From assembly GCA_015075275.1 (NCBI GenBank), contig JABTUU010000001.1:496001-560000 (forward strand): a stretch of 64,000 nucleotides of DNA, written 5' to 3'. The DNA comes from Anaerolineales bacterium (lineage in GTDB: Bacteria > Chloroflexota > Anaerolineae > Anaerolineales > Villigracilaceae). The notes under the pieces are model-generated. The model was not told where the DNA came from and did no database searches. It worked only from the letters and a program-made list of their open reading frames with translations. Below, piece after piece: positions 1-7,455 of the stretch (its first letter is position 1; each line of letters starts with the position of its first letter). Both the position numbers and the translations under genes were made by a program.

Positions 1-700
1 TGCCCGACGAAGGCGCGCGGCAGCCTGCCTCATCTTTGACCGTGTAGCTGGTTTGGAATTGGTCGGTGTATGAATCAGTCCACCAGATGTACGCGCCGTT
101 TTGGCAAACGAACAGTTCGAGCAGATAGCCGCGATCATCGTCTTGAGTCATTACGACTTGATCCCAATGGATAACGACTTTGTCTCCATTGCGGATAGCG
201 TACACGTTTTGCGGAGGACCGTAGCGATTGCTTCCGATAGATTGCAGATCTAATTCCTTGTATTCGAGCGCGCTTACGTCGCCGATTACGTCCACAACGG
301 AGGGCGCGACCCAACAGAAGTAATTTAACTTATCAAATTTTACATATAGCCATTTGCTGTACAAAAAACGCTGACGTACAGCGCCGACGTCGCCGGGGTA
401 CAAGTCTGCAGCGTGGAGGTAGGCGACCGATGGACCGTATCTACAATGCGCCTGCTTATTGACCGTTACGGCGGGAAACGCAAAGGTAGGCATCGGCGTG
501 ATCGTAAGCGTTGGAGTGATCGTTGGCGTGAAGACAGCCGTCGGGGCCAGAGTATCGGTCGGCGCGGGGATGAATGTAAACGTAGGCGGCGGAGAATCGG
601 TCGGCGGGATGGCGCTTTCCGTCGCTGTTGCCGTCGCAATAGGGGAAACGCCGCAAGCGGAGAGCGCTAATGCGAATAGGATAAATCGTAATGGGTTCAT
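1..700 (-). CDS. Lipoprotein with SH3-like region, 3' part beyond window
   Basis: Reading the minus strand from the ATG at 700 gives an open frame of about 233 codons that runs off the window edge, so the C-terminus is missing. The N-terminus has a short hydrophobic stretch ending in the lipobox-like ALSAC, then a Thr/Pro-rich linker typical of exported lipoproteins here. A following region (about residues 75-125, beginning near QAHCRYGPSVAY) resembles a bacterial SH3-type 'RxGPS' repeat. The ATG overlaps the stop of the upstream deacetylase gene by 4 bp (ATGA), so the two are probably co-translated. Function unknown; likely an envelope-anchored protein on the outer face of the membrane. Confidence 0.7.
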   Translation of the reverse strand, partial: MNPLRFILFALALSACGVSPIATATATESAIPPTDSPPPTFTFIPAPTDTLAPTAVFTPTITPTLTITPMPTFAFPAVTVNKQAHCRYGPSVAYLHAADLYPGDVGAVRQRFLYSKWLYVKFDKLNYFCWVAPSVVDVIGDVSALEYKELDLQSIGSNRYGPPQNVYAIRNGDKVVIHWDQVVMTQDDDRGYLLELFVCQNGAYIWWTDSYTDQFQTSYTVKDEAGCRAPSSG

Positions 701-1719
701 CTGAATCCTTCCAGAAAAGAGACGATATTTTCGCCGAGCGCTTCGTTGTTGTAGCCGCCTTCCATCACGATGACCGATGGAAGATTCAACGCTGCGATGC
801 GTTCGCCGACCTTGCGGATGCCCGTTGACGAAACTTTGATTGTGCCGAGCGGGTCGTCGGCGTAGATATCCATGCCGGCGGAAACGACAAGATAATCTGG
901 CTTGCAGCGTTGGATGATCTCTACTGCGCGATCAACTACGCTTAAATATGCTTCATCGCCCGCGCCTTTAGGCAAAGGGAAATTGCGATGGAAACCCAAG
1001 CCTTTGTCTTTGCCGCGCTCTTGAGCGTAACCGGAATAATGGGGATATTCAAAATCTGGATCGGCATGAATCGAAATGGTCAGCACATCGTCGCGCTTGT
1101 AGAAAATATCTTGCGTGCCGTTGCCGCAGTGATAATCCACATCAATTACCGCGACACGCCCATATGTGGAAAGTTGATGCGCCGCGACCGCTGCATTATT
1201 GATAAAGCAGTACCCGCCCGCATAATCCCTTCCGGCGTGATGACCGGGCGGACGGCACAGCGCAAAGGCGGATAGTTGACCGCCGCGCACGGCATCTGCC
1301 GCGCTCAACGCGCAATTGGCGGAAGTCAGCGCCGCTTCGTAGGTTCCTTCTACGATGCACGCGCTCAAATCCATGATGTAATATCCGCCGCGCCCCAGCA
1401 ACGACTTTGGTTTTTGAGGATGACGCCGAAGGGCGAATGTGGCGGGTAAAAAGACGGCGGGGTCTTGCGGTTTGGAAGCCAGCCATTTGACCCAGCAAGA
1501 GGCGAGAAAATCAATATATTCTTTATCGTGCACGGCAAGAATCGGGTCGAGTCCAAAATCCAGCGGTTCGAGGATTTTCGCCCAATTCGACTTGAGCAGC
1601 GCGCGCAAGATGCGATCCATGCGGTCGGGGTTTTCGAGATATGGAACGCGCACGCCGCCATCGAACACTTCGAAAGGAGGATTGTGCCTGCGGTGCGTTT
1701 CGGAGTAGAAAACATTCAT
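697..1719 (-). CDS. Histone deacetylase-family acetylpolyamine amidohydrolase
   Basis: Zn-dependent deacetylase of the arginase/HDAC fold, probably cytoplasmic, removing acetyl groups from small amines such as acetylpolyamines. Visible motifs: RPPGHHAG with the catalytic His pair (about H160/H161), DVDYHCGNG with zinc ligands D195 and H197, SAGMDIYADDPLG with D284, and EGGYN with the transition-state Tyr (Y323). From memory these fall at or near the numbering of the Mycoplana ramosa acetylpolyamine enzyme, which supports this start and the 340-aa length; a longer frame to 1791 would overlap the upstream gene. It starts 8 bp after the GDPD gene and overlaps the next gene by 4 bp, so it is operonic. 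Substrate is inferred; acetoin-utilisation-type or protein deacetylases share the fold. Confidence 0.85.
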   Translation of the reverse strand: MNVFYSETHRRHNPPFEVFDGGVRVPYLENPDRMDRILRALLKSNWAKILEPLDFGLDPILAVHDKEYIDFLASCWVKWLASKPQDPAVFLPATFALRRHPQKPKSLLGRGGYYIMDLSACIVEGTYEAALTSANCALSAADAVRGGQLSAFALCRPPGHHAGRDYAGGYCFINNAAVAAHQLSTYGRVAVIDVDYHCGNGTQDIFYKRDDVLTISIHADPDFEYPHYSGYAQERGKDKGLGFHRNFPLPKGAGDEAYLSVVDRAVEIIQRCKPDYLVVSAGMDIYADDPLGTIKVSSTGIRKVGERIAALNLPSVIVMEGGYNNEALGENIVSFLEGFR

Positions 1720-1727
1720 AAGGCGGC

Positions 1728-2612
1728 TTAGCGGTTTAATAGTTCGATCATTAAGTCGGGTCGGTCGGTAATAATGCCGTCTACGCCCCATTCGATATAG
1801 CGTTTCATCAATTCGGGATCGTCAACCGTCCACGGCTCGACGCGGATATTCTTCGCGTGCGATTCGCGGATGAAGCGTTCGGTCATGATCTGAATGCCCA
1901 GTGAATCCTCCGGGTTCCACGGCGGTTGGATCGTCTGGAAATGCGGCAGGTAGAAGCCCCATAGAAACGCCTTGCCCAGCAAGACGTAATTGGTCACTTC
2001 GCCGCGCGAGGCGGATGTGGCGACTTCGGGGCAAACAGTGCGGAAATTTTTCATCGCGTCGTCATGGAAGGAAGCGACGACAACTTTGTCTTGCATGTTG
2101 TGTTTACGAATTAAATCGCATAACGGTTGGTCAATCGGGTTTTGCGTCAGTTTGATCTCGATCACATAGCGCATTGCGGGAAAGCGTTCAAAGAGTTCGT
2201 CTAACGCAGGGACTTGGATGCCCTGTCCACGATAAGGAAAGGTTGCGCCGTCGTCTATAGACCAGTTATAGGCGGCATCGAGCTGTTTTAATTCGTCGAG
2301 CGTCAGATCTTCAATGAGTCCTACGCCGTTGGTCGTGCGGTCCACTTTCTCGTCGTGCATCAATACAATGCGATTGTCTTTGGTGATATGCGCATCCATC
2401 TCAAGGACGTCCGCTCCGATACGAACGGCGTTCTCAAACGCGAACATAGTGTCGCCGGGCCACACGCCGTCTCCGCCTTGATGCGCGATCACGAGTGTTT
2501 TTGGAGCGTTATCGTAGTACTTCGTCGCTGGCGCCTTGGGGTTAATAATGATCGCTGCGACGAGCGCGACGAAGAGAATGGCGAGCAGTCGTTTGAATTT
2601 TTTGGATTTCAT
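1728..2612 (-). CDS. Membrane-anchored glycerophosphodiester phosphodiesterase
   Basis: GDPD-family enzyme hydrolysing glycerophosphodiesters to glycerol 3-phosphate and an alcohol. An N-terminal hydrophobic segment (about residues 7-24) without a clear cleavage site should anchor it with the TIM barrel outside. The catalytic signature is present: HQGGDGVWPGDT (HRGxxxxPENT-type, with Asp where Glu-Asn is usual), then EMDAHITKD (metal ligands) and MHDEKVDRTTNG. The C-terminal WTVDDPELMKRYIEWGVDGIITDRPD matches the barrel end of the family. Length 294 aa is normal. It leads the three-gene minus-strand run with the deacetylase and lipoprotein. A GGAG lies about 9 nt before the ATG. Confidence 0.88.
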   Translation of the reverse strand: MKSKKFKRLLAILFVALVAAIIINPKAPATKYYDNAPKTLVIAHQGGDGVWPGDTMFAFENAVRIGADVLEMDAHITKDNRIVLMHDEKVDRTTNGVGLIEDLTLDELKQLDAAYNWSIDDGATFPYRGQGIQVPALDELFERFPAMRYVIEIKLTQNPIDQPLCDLIRKHNMQDKVVVASFHDDAMKNFRTVCPEVATSASRGEVTNYVLLGKAFLWGFYLPHFQTIQPPWNPEDSLGIQIMTERFIRESHAKNIRVEPWTVDDPELMKRYIEWGVDGIITDRPDLMIELLNR

Positions 2613-2660
2613 AGAGACGCTCCGAGCGGATTTGGATAACGAACGAGTCGATTGTATCTT

Positions 2661-2692
2661 AAAAAAAGAACTCCCCGCATAGGCGGGGAGTT
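2661..2692 (-). terminator. Intrinsic terminator of the small membrane gene
   Basis: Ten-bp GC-rich inverted repeat, 2669-2678 against 2683-2692, with a 4-nt loop; the A-run at 2661-2667 becomes a U-run on the minus strand. It lies just downstream of the 56-aa gene. Confidence 0.85.
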
Positions 2693-2715
2693 GGGCGATC
2701 CGTCAGTTTGATAGA

Positions 2716-2886
2716 CTAGAAGCCTTTGAGCGCCAGCCCTGCGACGAGGACGACGAACCCAACAAACGCAAACCAGAACGCGTATGCACCCAAAGCGGCG
2801 ACTACGCCGAGGGCGCCGAGCAAACCAAGCACATTAAGAACAACGCTAACCCAAAAAGTAGCTTTCTTAGGGGGGGTAAGTTTCAT
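2716..2886 (-). CDS. Small two-helix membrane protein (56 aa)
   Basis: The ATG at 2886 has a clear site, AAGGAG, 6 nt upstream; longer in-frame starts lack one. The product begins MKLTPPKKATFW and is almost entirely hydrophobic, with two predicted transmembrane helices (about 11-31 and 34-53) ending in KGF. It has its own promoter (2936-2964) and terminator, so it is a real, separately transcribed gene. I do not recognise the family. Gly/Ala-rich helices and a Lys-rich N-terminus are all that can be said. Confidence 0.75.
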   Translation of the reverse strand: MKLTPPKKATFWVSVVLNVLGLLGALGVVAALGAYAFWFAFVGFVVLVAGLALKGF

Positions 2887-2935
2887 CTGATTCTCCTTGT
2901 ATATATAAATAAATGATTCTGACGGATCGGTCTCA

Positions 2936-2964
2936 GTTATAGCAAACCTTGCGCTTAATATCAA
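2936..2964 (-). promoter_or_regulatory. Sigma70-type promoter for the small membrane gene
   Basis: On the minus strand TTGATA (2964-2959), a 17-bp spacer and TATAAC (2941-2936) form a near-consensus promoter. Transcription would start near 2929, about 40 nt before the Shine-Dalgarno and ATG at 2886. Confidence 0.7.
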
Positions 2965-2973
2965 TAGAATTGT

Positions 2974-3015
2974 AAGGAATTCTATCCTTAATATAAGGAC
3001 GCTTCTGAAGAGCGT
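2974..3015. promoter_or_regulatory. Arrayed short inverted repeats between divergent promoters
   Basis: Three alternating 5-nt arms AAGGA (2974-2978), TCCTT (2985-2989) and AAGGA (2995-2999) are followed by ACGCT/AGCGT (2999-3003/3011-3015). They lie upstream of both the minus-strand promoter and the pdh promoter and could be operator sites. No known binding motif is recognised. Confidence 0.3.
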
Positions 3016-3041
3016 TTTTAGAGGAACAAGGTCGGAATACC

Positions 3042-3050
3042 TGATATAAT
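3042..3050 (+). promoter_or_regulatory. Extended -10 promoter of the pyruvate dehydrogenase operon
   Basis: TGATATAAT at 3042-3050 is an extended -10 (TGn-TATAAT) with no good -35. Start of transcription is expected near 3057, about 93 nt before the pdhA ATG. Confidence 0.65.
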
Positions 3051-3056
3051 AAACCT

Positions 3057-3122
3057 ATGGAGTTGAATATCACAACGCCAGAGGCTCTCTGGTGTTGTTT
3101 TTATGTGCGTTCCAGCGTGTGA
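3057..3122 (+). CDS. Possible leader peptide of the pdh operon (21 codons)
   Basis: An ATG sits 6 nt after the TATAAT of the pdh promoter and opens a 21-codon frame starting MELNITTPEALW and ending in TGA at 3122. The frame runs straight through the hairpin at 3072-3098. Its position fits a leaderless leader peptide, but no Shine-Dalgarno is present, the length is short, and chance cannot be excluded. It has consecutive Trp-Cys-Cys-Phe-Tyr codons inside the hairpin region. Confidence 0.25.
   Translation: MELNITTPEALWCCFYVRSSV
3072..3102 (+). terminator. Attenuator-like hairpin in the pdh leader
   Basis: Twelve-bp stem, 3072-3083 against 3087-3098 with one G-U pair and a 3-nt loop, directly followed by TTTT (3099-3102). 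No plus-strand gene lies upstream, so this terminator-shaped hairpin sits 15 nt into the predicted pdh transcript and would act as an attenuator rather than an ordinary terminator. Confidence 0.6.
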
Positions 3123-3149
3123 AATCTCATTTTTAGCGGAGCATAGTTA

Positions 3150-4118
3150 ATGAAGAAAGAACAATTATTAGATATGTATCATCAAATGGTGCTGGTTCGC
3201 CGCGTGGAAGAACGCGGTATGGAATTGTACCAAGCCGGCAAAATCGGCGGATTTATGCACTTATATATCGGACAAGAAGCTTTGGGCAGGGACTGATCGC
3301 GGCGCGCGAAGATCGCGACCGCGTCATCACCGCCTATCGCGATCATGGCGTCGCTATTAACTGCGGCATCTCAGCCGATGAAGTTATGGCGGAGCTGCTC
3401 GGCAAAGTGACGGGCATGTCTAGAGGCAAGGGCGGCTCGATGCATATGGCAAGCGTAGAGAAGAATATGTGGGGCGGGCATGCCATCGTCGGCGGGCATT
3501 TGCCTATTGCGGCGGGCTTAGCCATCCGCGATCAATACGAAGGCAACGATAACGTCACTATTTGTATGTTCGGCGATGGAGCGACAAATATCGGCTACTT
3601 TCACGAAGCGTTGAACCTGTCGAAAGCGTGGGGTTTACGCGTGTTATGGGTTTGCGAGAACAATCAATATGGCATGGGCACGGCGGTTGAGCGCGCGTCC
3701 GCTGTGACGGAAATTTATCAGAAGGCGGATGGTTATGCCTATGAAGAGCAGCCAGGTGGACGGCATGGACGTGATGAAAGTATACGAGGCAGCGAAGGAA
3801 GCGATTGATTACGTTCGCAAAGAGGGACAGCCGTACTTCCTTGAAATTGACACCTATCGTTATCAAGGTCACTCGATGGGCGACCCTGAGCGCTATCGTT
3901 CGCGCGATGAAGTTAAGAAGTGGCACGAGAAGGACCCGATCGGCGTCTTCAATAAATATCTGATTGAGAATAAAATTGCGAGCGCTAAGAAGCTTGGCGA
4001 GATTGAAGCGAGCGTCGAAGAAGAAGTGGCGAAATCAATTGAGTTTGCGGAAACCAGCCCCGAGCCGGATATGGACGAGTTATTCAAACATGTTTATGTA
4101 GAGGAAACAAACGCGTAG
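3150..4118 (+). pseudogene. pdhA: Pyruvate dehydrogenase E1 component alpha, two compensating frameshifts
   Basis: ThDP-dependent E1 alpha subunit, which with E1 beta decarboxylates pyruvate and acetylates the lipoyl arm of E2. The ATG at 3150 (GGAG 9 nt upstream) gives [18 protein letters not shown]... up to IGQEALG, where one base appears to be missing (about 3282-3292) and the frame hits TGA at 3294-3296. The family sequence resumes in the +2 frame ([12 protein letters not shown]..., through GKGGSMHM, the ThDP motif GDGATNIGYFHEALN and ENNQYGMGT). It then shifts back at about 3737-3741, where one base looks extra, giving MKSSQVDGMDVMKVYEAAKE to the stop at 4118. Repaired length is 322 aa, normal for the family. 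Flanking pdhB and pdhC are intact, so sequencing or assembly indels are as likely as real decay. Confidence 0.9.
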
Positions 4119-4143
4119 CAAGCGGACGCGCGAGGAAACGACT

Positions 4144-5118
4144 ATGGCTAAAATTACTATGCGCGAGGCGATCTCGCAAGCGTTAATGGAAGAAATGGAC
4201 CGCGACCCGAACGTATTCATCATGGGCGAAGAGGTGGGTGTGTGGGGCGGTTCGTATGCTGTGACCAAAGGCTTTTACGATAAATATGGACCGAAGCGCG
4301 TCAAAGATACGCCGATTGCGGAGAATGCGATTGTCGGCGGAGCGATCGGCGCAGCGATGGCGGGCTTGCGCCCGGTAGCGGAGTTGATGACCATCAATTT
4401 CGCTTTCTCGGCGATGGACTATATTGTCAATCAAGCCGCGAAATTGCATTATATGTTCGGCGGACAATTCACCGTCCCGTTGGTGATCCGCACTGTCGGC
4501 GGCGGCGGGCGGCAGTTGGGCGCCACGCACTCGCAAACGCCCGACGCAATCTTCGCTCATTTTCCGGGCTTAAAAGTCGTTAGCCCGGGCACGCCGGAAG
4601 ACGCAAAAGGGCTGTTGAAATCCGCTATTCGTTCGAACGACCCAGTGTTTTTCATCGAACACGCCACCATGTATCAAGTGCGCGGCGAAGTTCCCGATGG
4701 CGAGTATCTCATCCCGATCGGAAAATCCAAAGTGCAGCGTGCGGGCAAAGACCTCACTATCGTTACCTATTGCAAAGGTCTCGAACTTTCGATGAAAGCG
4801 GCGGAAGAATTATCCAAAGAAGGAATCGAAGCGGAGATCGTTGATCTGCGCACGCTCCGTCCGCTCGACATGGGACCCGTTCTCGAATCGTTCAAGAAAA
4901 CGAATCGCGCCATCGTCGTGGAAGAAGGCTGGAAATCGTACGGCGTTGGCGCTGAAGTTGTCAGCCGTATCACTGAGGAAGCTTTCGATTATATGGATGC
5001 ACCGGTCTTGCGCGTAGCGCAAAAAGAAGTGCCGCTTCCATACAATCGCGCGCTCGAACAAGCCGCGTTGCCTCAGGTCCCCGATATTGTAGCGGCGGCA
5101 AAGGAGGTTTTGCGCTAA
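4144..5118 (+). CDS. pdhB: Pyruvate dehydrogenase E1 component beta
   Basis: E1 beta subunit of the pyruvate (or branched-chain 2-oxo acid) dehydrogenase complex, 324 aa, typical length. Family features: MGEEVGVWGGSYAVTKGFYDKYG near the N-terminus, TPIAENAIVGGAIGAAMAGLRPVAE, the phosphate/K+-binding loop around PDAIFAHFPGLKVVSPGTPEDAKGLL, and the C-terminal transketolase domain with EGWKSYGVGAEVVSRI and LPYNRALE. It starts 25 bp after pdhA and its TAA overlaps the pdhC ATG by one base (TAATG), which indicates translational coupling. Substrate preference cannot be read from sequence; the set pdhA-pdhB-pdhC without a neighbouring E3 is common. Confidence 0.95.
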   Translation: MAKITMREAISQALMEEMDRDPNVFIMGEEVGVWGGSYAVTKGFYDKYGPKRVKDTPIAENAIVGGAIGAAMAGLRPVAELMTINFAFSAMDYIVNQAAKLHYMFGGQFTVPLVIRTVGGGGRQLGATHSQTPDAIFAHFPGLKVVSPGTPEDAKGLLKSAIRSNDPVFFIEHATMYQVRGEVPDGEYLIPIGKSKVQRAGKDLTIVTYCKGLELSMKAAEELSKEGIEAEIVDLRTLRPLDMGPVLESFKKTNRAIVVEEGWKSYGVGAEVVSRITEEAFDYMDAPVLRVAQKEVPLPYNRALEQAALPQVPDIVAAAKEVLR

Positions 5119-6386
5119 TGGCTGAAACCATCAATATGCCCAAACTAGGCTTCGACATGGCGGAAGGCACGCTCGTCCGCTGGGTGAAACAGGTCGGCGA
5201 GAATATCAACAAAGGCGATGTGCTCGCCGAGATCGAAACCGACAAAGCCACCGTTGAAGTCGAGTCGCCTGCGAGTGGCGTTGTTCTGCAACTCATCGTC
5301 AATCAGGGCGATGTGGTTCCCGTGAATGCGCCGATTGCGGTGGTGGGAGCGGCGGGGGAAAAAGTGGATGCGCCTGTTATAGAAAGTGGAAAGACACTTG
5401 CACCTGGCGTAAGTGCAGGCGAGAAAGAGGAAAGAGCGGCGGATGAAAAGCCGCTTCCGATTCAGCCGACGCCTGCTTCAGCTCCCTCGACAGTTTCCAC
5501 GCCTTCAGACGGCGCGATCAAAGCGTCGCCTCTTGCAAAGAAGATCGCCCGCGATAACAACATCGACCTCGCCCAGCTTCAAGGGACGGGTCCCGGCGGA
5601 CGCGTGGTTCGCAGAGATGTGGAATCTGCTCTCATATCGAGTCGAACCTCAAAAGTCTCCAGTCTCCAATCTCCAACAGCATCATTCGCAGCCATATCAC
5701 ACGACGACGAAATTGTTCAACTCACCAAACTTCGCCAAGCCATTGCGCGTCGTATGACGGAATCGAAAATATCCGTTCCGCATTTCTATGTGAGTCACGA
5801 ATACAAAATGGATGCGGTCATGGCGATGCGAAAACAGGTCAATGAATACTTGCCCGATAACCGAAAACTTTCGGTCAACGATTTCATCATCAAGGCTGTA
5901 TCTTTGGCTTTACGCGAATTCCCCAATCTCAATGCGACCTTTGCTGGCGATAAAGTCATCCGTCACGGCGCGGTGAATGTGGGAGTCGCGGTTGCGGTGA
6001 CTGGCGGTCTGCTCACCGTTGTCAACAAGAGTACCGATCAACTTCCGCTTCGCCAAATCTCTGCCGACGTGAAGCAAAAAGTTGCCCGCGCGCGCGACGG
6101 CAAAGTCAAGCCCGATGACATCGAAGGTTCGACGTTCTCGATCAGTAATCTGGGCATGTACGATGTGGAGAACTTCATCGCCATCGTCAACCCGCCTGAA
6201 GCGGCGATCCTAGCAGTTGGCTCCGCGCGTGAGGTCCCAGTGGTGGAAAGTGGAGAGTTGAAAGTGGGCTGGCGCATGAAAGCGACAGTCTCCGTTGATC
6301 ACCGCGTCAGCGACGGCGCGGAGGCGGCGCAGTTCATGCAGTCGCTGGCGAAGTATTTAGAAACGCCCGCGCTAATGTTGGTGTAG
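5118..6386 (+). CDS. pdhC: Dihydrolipoamide acetyltransferase (E2) of pyruvate dehydrogenase
   Basis: E2 core that receives the acetyl group on lipoate and passes it to CoA. Domains in order: one lipoyl domain (residues about 2-77, lipoylated Lys in EIETDKATVEVES), a Pro/Ala linker, an E1/E3-binding domain (about 135-172, ASPLAKKIARDNNIDLAQL followed by GTGPGGRVVRRDVE), a second linker (about 173-200), and the catalytic domain ending in DHRVSDGAEAAQF with catalytic His near 395. Shine-Dalgarno AAGGAGG lies at 5101-5107 within pdhB. The second linker is partly encoded by a dispersed repeat (5654-5676). Length 422 aa is normal. No E3 gene lies in the window. Confidence 0.95.
   Translation: MAETINMPKLGFDMAEGTLVRWVKQVGENINKGDVLAEIETDKATVEVESPASGVVLQLIVNQGDVVPVNAPIAVVGAAGEKVDAPVIESGKTLAPGVSAGEKEERAADEKPLPIQPTPASAPSTVSTPSDGAIKASPLAKKIARDNNIDLAQLQGTGPGGRVVRRDVESALISSRTSKVSSLQSPTASFAAISHDDEIVQLTKLRQAIARRMTESKISVPHFYVSHEYKMDAVMAMRKQVNEYLPDNRKLSVNDFIIKAVSLALREFPNLNATFAGDKVIRHGAVNVGVAVAVTGGLLTVVNKSTDQLPLRQISADVKQKVARARDGKVKPDDIEGSTFSISNLGMYDVENFIAIVNPPEAAILAVGSAREVPVVESGELKVGWRMKATVSVDHRVSDGAEAAQFMQSLAKYLETPALMLV
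5654..5676 (+). repeat. Dispersed-repeat sequence inside the pdhC linker
   Basis: This 23-nt stretch matches 61630-61652 at 21 of 23 positions; the latter is an intergenic repeat tract. Here it is in frame and encodes part of the Ser-rich E2 linker. Confidence 0.55.
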
Positions 6387-6391
6387 GAAGC

Positions 6392-6427
6392 AAACTTCCG
6401 AAGTCAAATGGCTTCGGAAGTTTTTAT
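6392..6427 (+). terminator. Terminator of the pdh operon
   Basis: Twelve-bp perfect stem, 6392-6403 against 6412-6423, 8-nt loop, run of five T at 6421-6425. It starts 6 nt after the pdhC stop. Confidence 0.92.
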
Positions 6428-6510
6428 TCCGATACTTAATCTCTGAATCGGTGTTCCATCTCTCAACGAAGCAATCCCTTCAACTCACCGCCCCAAAAAG
6501 GAGAACCGCC

Positions 6511-7395
6511 ATGCAAGAGAGCATTATTTCAACCGTAGTCCTCCCGCTCGCGATCTTTATCATCATGGTCACATTAGGCATGACATTAACAGTAGCCGAC
6601 TTCCGGCGAATCGCCACCCAGCCGAAGCCGGTGTTCGTTGGATTGTTCTGTCAGATGATATTGCTTCCCATTTTAGGCTTTGCCGCGGCGGGGGTTTTCG
6701 GATTAACCGCCGTGTACGCCATCAGCCTGATCTTACTAGCCGTTTCGCCAGACGGCGCGACATCGAATCTCATTATCCATGCGGGCGATGGGGATCGGGC
6801 GCTGGGCATCACGCTGACCGCGATCACCAATATGCTGGCATTCCTCACGATACCCTTTGGGTTGGGCATCGCTTATTCGATGTATGGCACAGGCGCGCTC
6901 GATATTGACTTCCCGGTTGCCGATACGATGATCCAGGTTGCCGTGATCACGGTCATCCCCACTTTGCTCGGTATGTGGATTCGTGTCTGGAAGCCTGAAT
7001 TTGCCGAAAACAGCAAGCGCTGGTCGAAGACCTTCGCCACAGTGTTTCTTTTTCTGGTGATCCTCGCGCTCATCGTTCAGAATTGGGACGTGATCGTGCG
7101 CGACGGTCCGCGCTTTGCCCCGGCGTTCATCGTGTTGAACATCCTGTCCCTGATCGTCGGCTATTTCGTCCCCAAGCTGCTAGGAATCGATTATGTCCAG
7201 TCCATGACCATTGCCATCGAGACCGGCTTGCAAAACTCAACGGTTTCGATCACCGTCGCCCTCACCTTGCTCAACAACAACGATATGGCAATCATCCCTG
7301 GCTTGTATGCCATCTGGATGTACGTGACCGGTTTTGCGCTGGCATTTTGGATGGCGCGACGAAGTTCTGCCGCTGTTCAATCTCCCACAGCGTAG
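6511..7395 (+). CDS. Bile acid:sodium symporter (BASS/SBF) family transporter
   Basis: Integral membrane protein of 294 aa with 9-10 hydrophobic segments, resembling the SBF family that moves organic anions with Na+. Typical features are LGMTLTVADFRRI at the end of helix 1, the Pro-containing LLPILGFAAAGVF segment, the LLAVSPDGATSNLI stretch and IAIETGLQNSTVSITVA, which matches the family's E-x-G-x-Q-N crossover motif. The ATG at 6511 has AAGGAG 7 nt upstream and is preferred to an upstream ATG at 6451 without one. Substrate unknown. It stands alone between two terminators. Confidence 0.85.
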   Translation: MQESIISTVVLPLAIFIIMVTLGMTLTVADFRRIATQPKPVFVGLFCQMILLPILGFAAAGVFGLTAVYAISLILLAVSPDGATSNLIIHAGDGDRALGITLTAITNMLAFLTIPFGLGIAYSMYGTGALDIDFPVADTMIQVAVITVIPTLLGMWIRVWKPEFAENSKRWSKTFATVFLFLVILALIVQNWDVIVRDGPRFAPAFIVLNILSLIVGYFVPKLLGIDYVQSMTIAIETGLQNSTVSITVALTLLNNNDMAIIPGLYAIWMYVTGFALAFWMARRSSAAVQSPTA

Positions 7396-7425
7396 AGTCT
7401 GATTTGAAAGTGTTGACATAGAGAC

Positions 7426-7455
7426 AGGTCGAGATAATCTCTCGACCTATTTTAT
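7426..7455 (+). terminator. Terminator of the BASS transporter gene
   Basis: Nine-bp stem, 7426-7434 against 7440-7448, 5-nt loop, then ATTTTATTT. It overlaps the 3' end of the convergent amidohydrolase gene. Confidence 0.8.

Noticed and set aside
3386..3808. Separate small gene starting at the ATG at 3386
   Set aside because: It is the middle of pdhA between the two frameshifts, not an independent gene.
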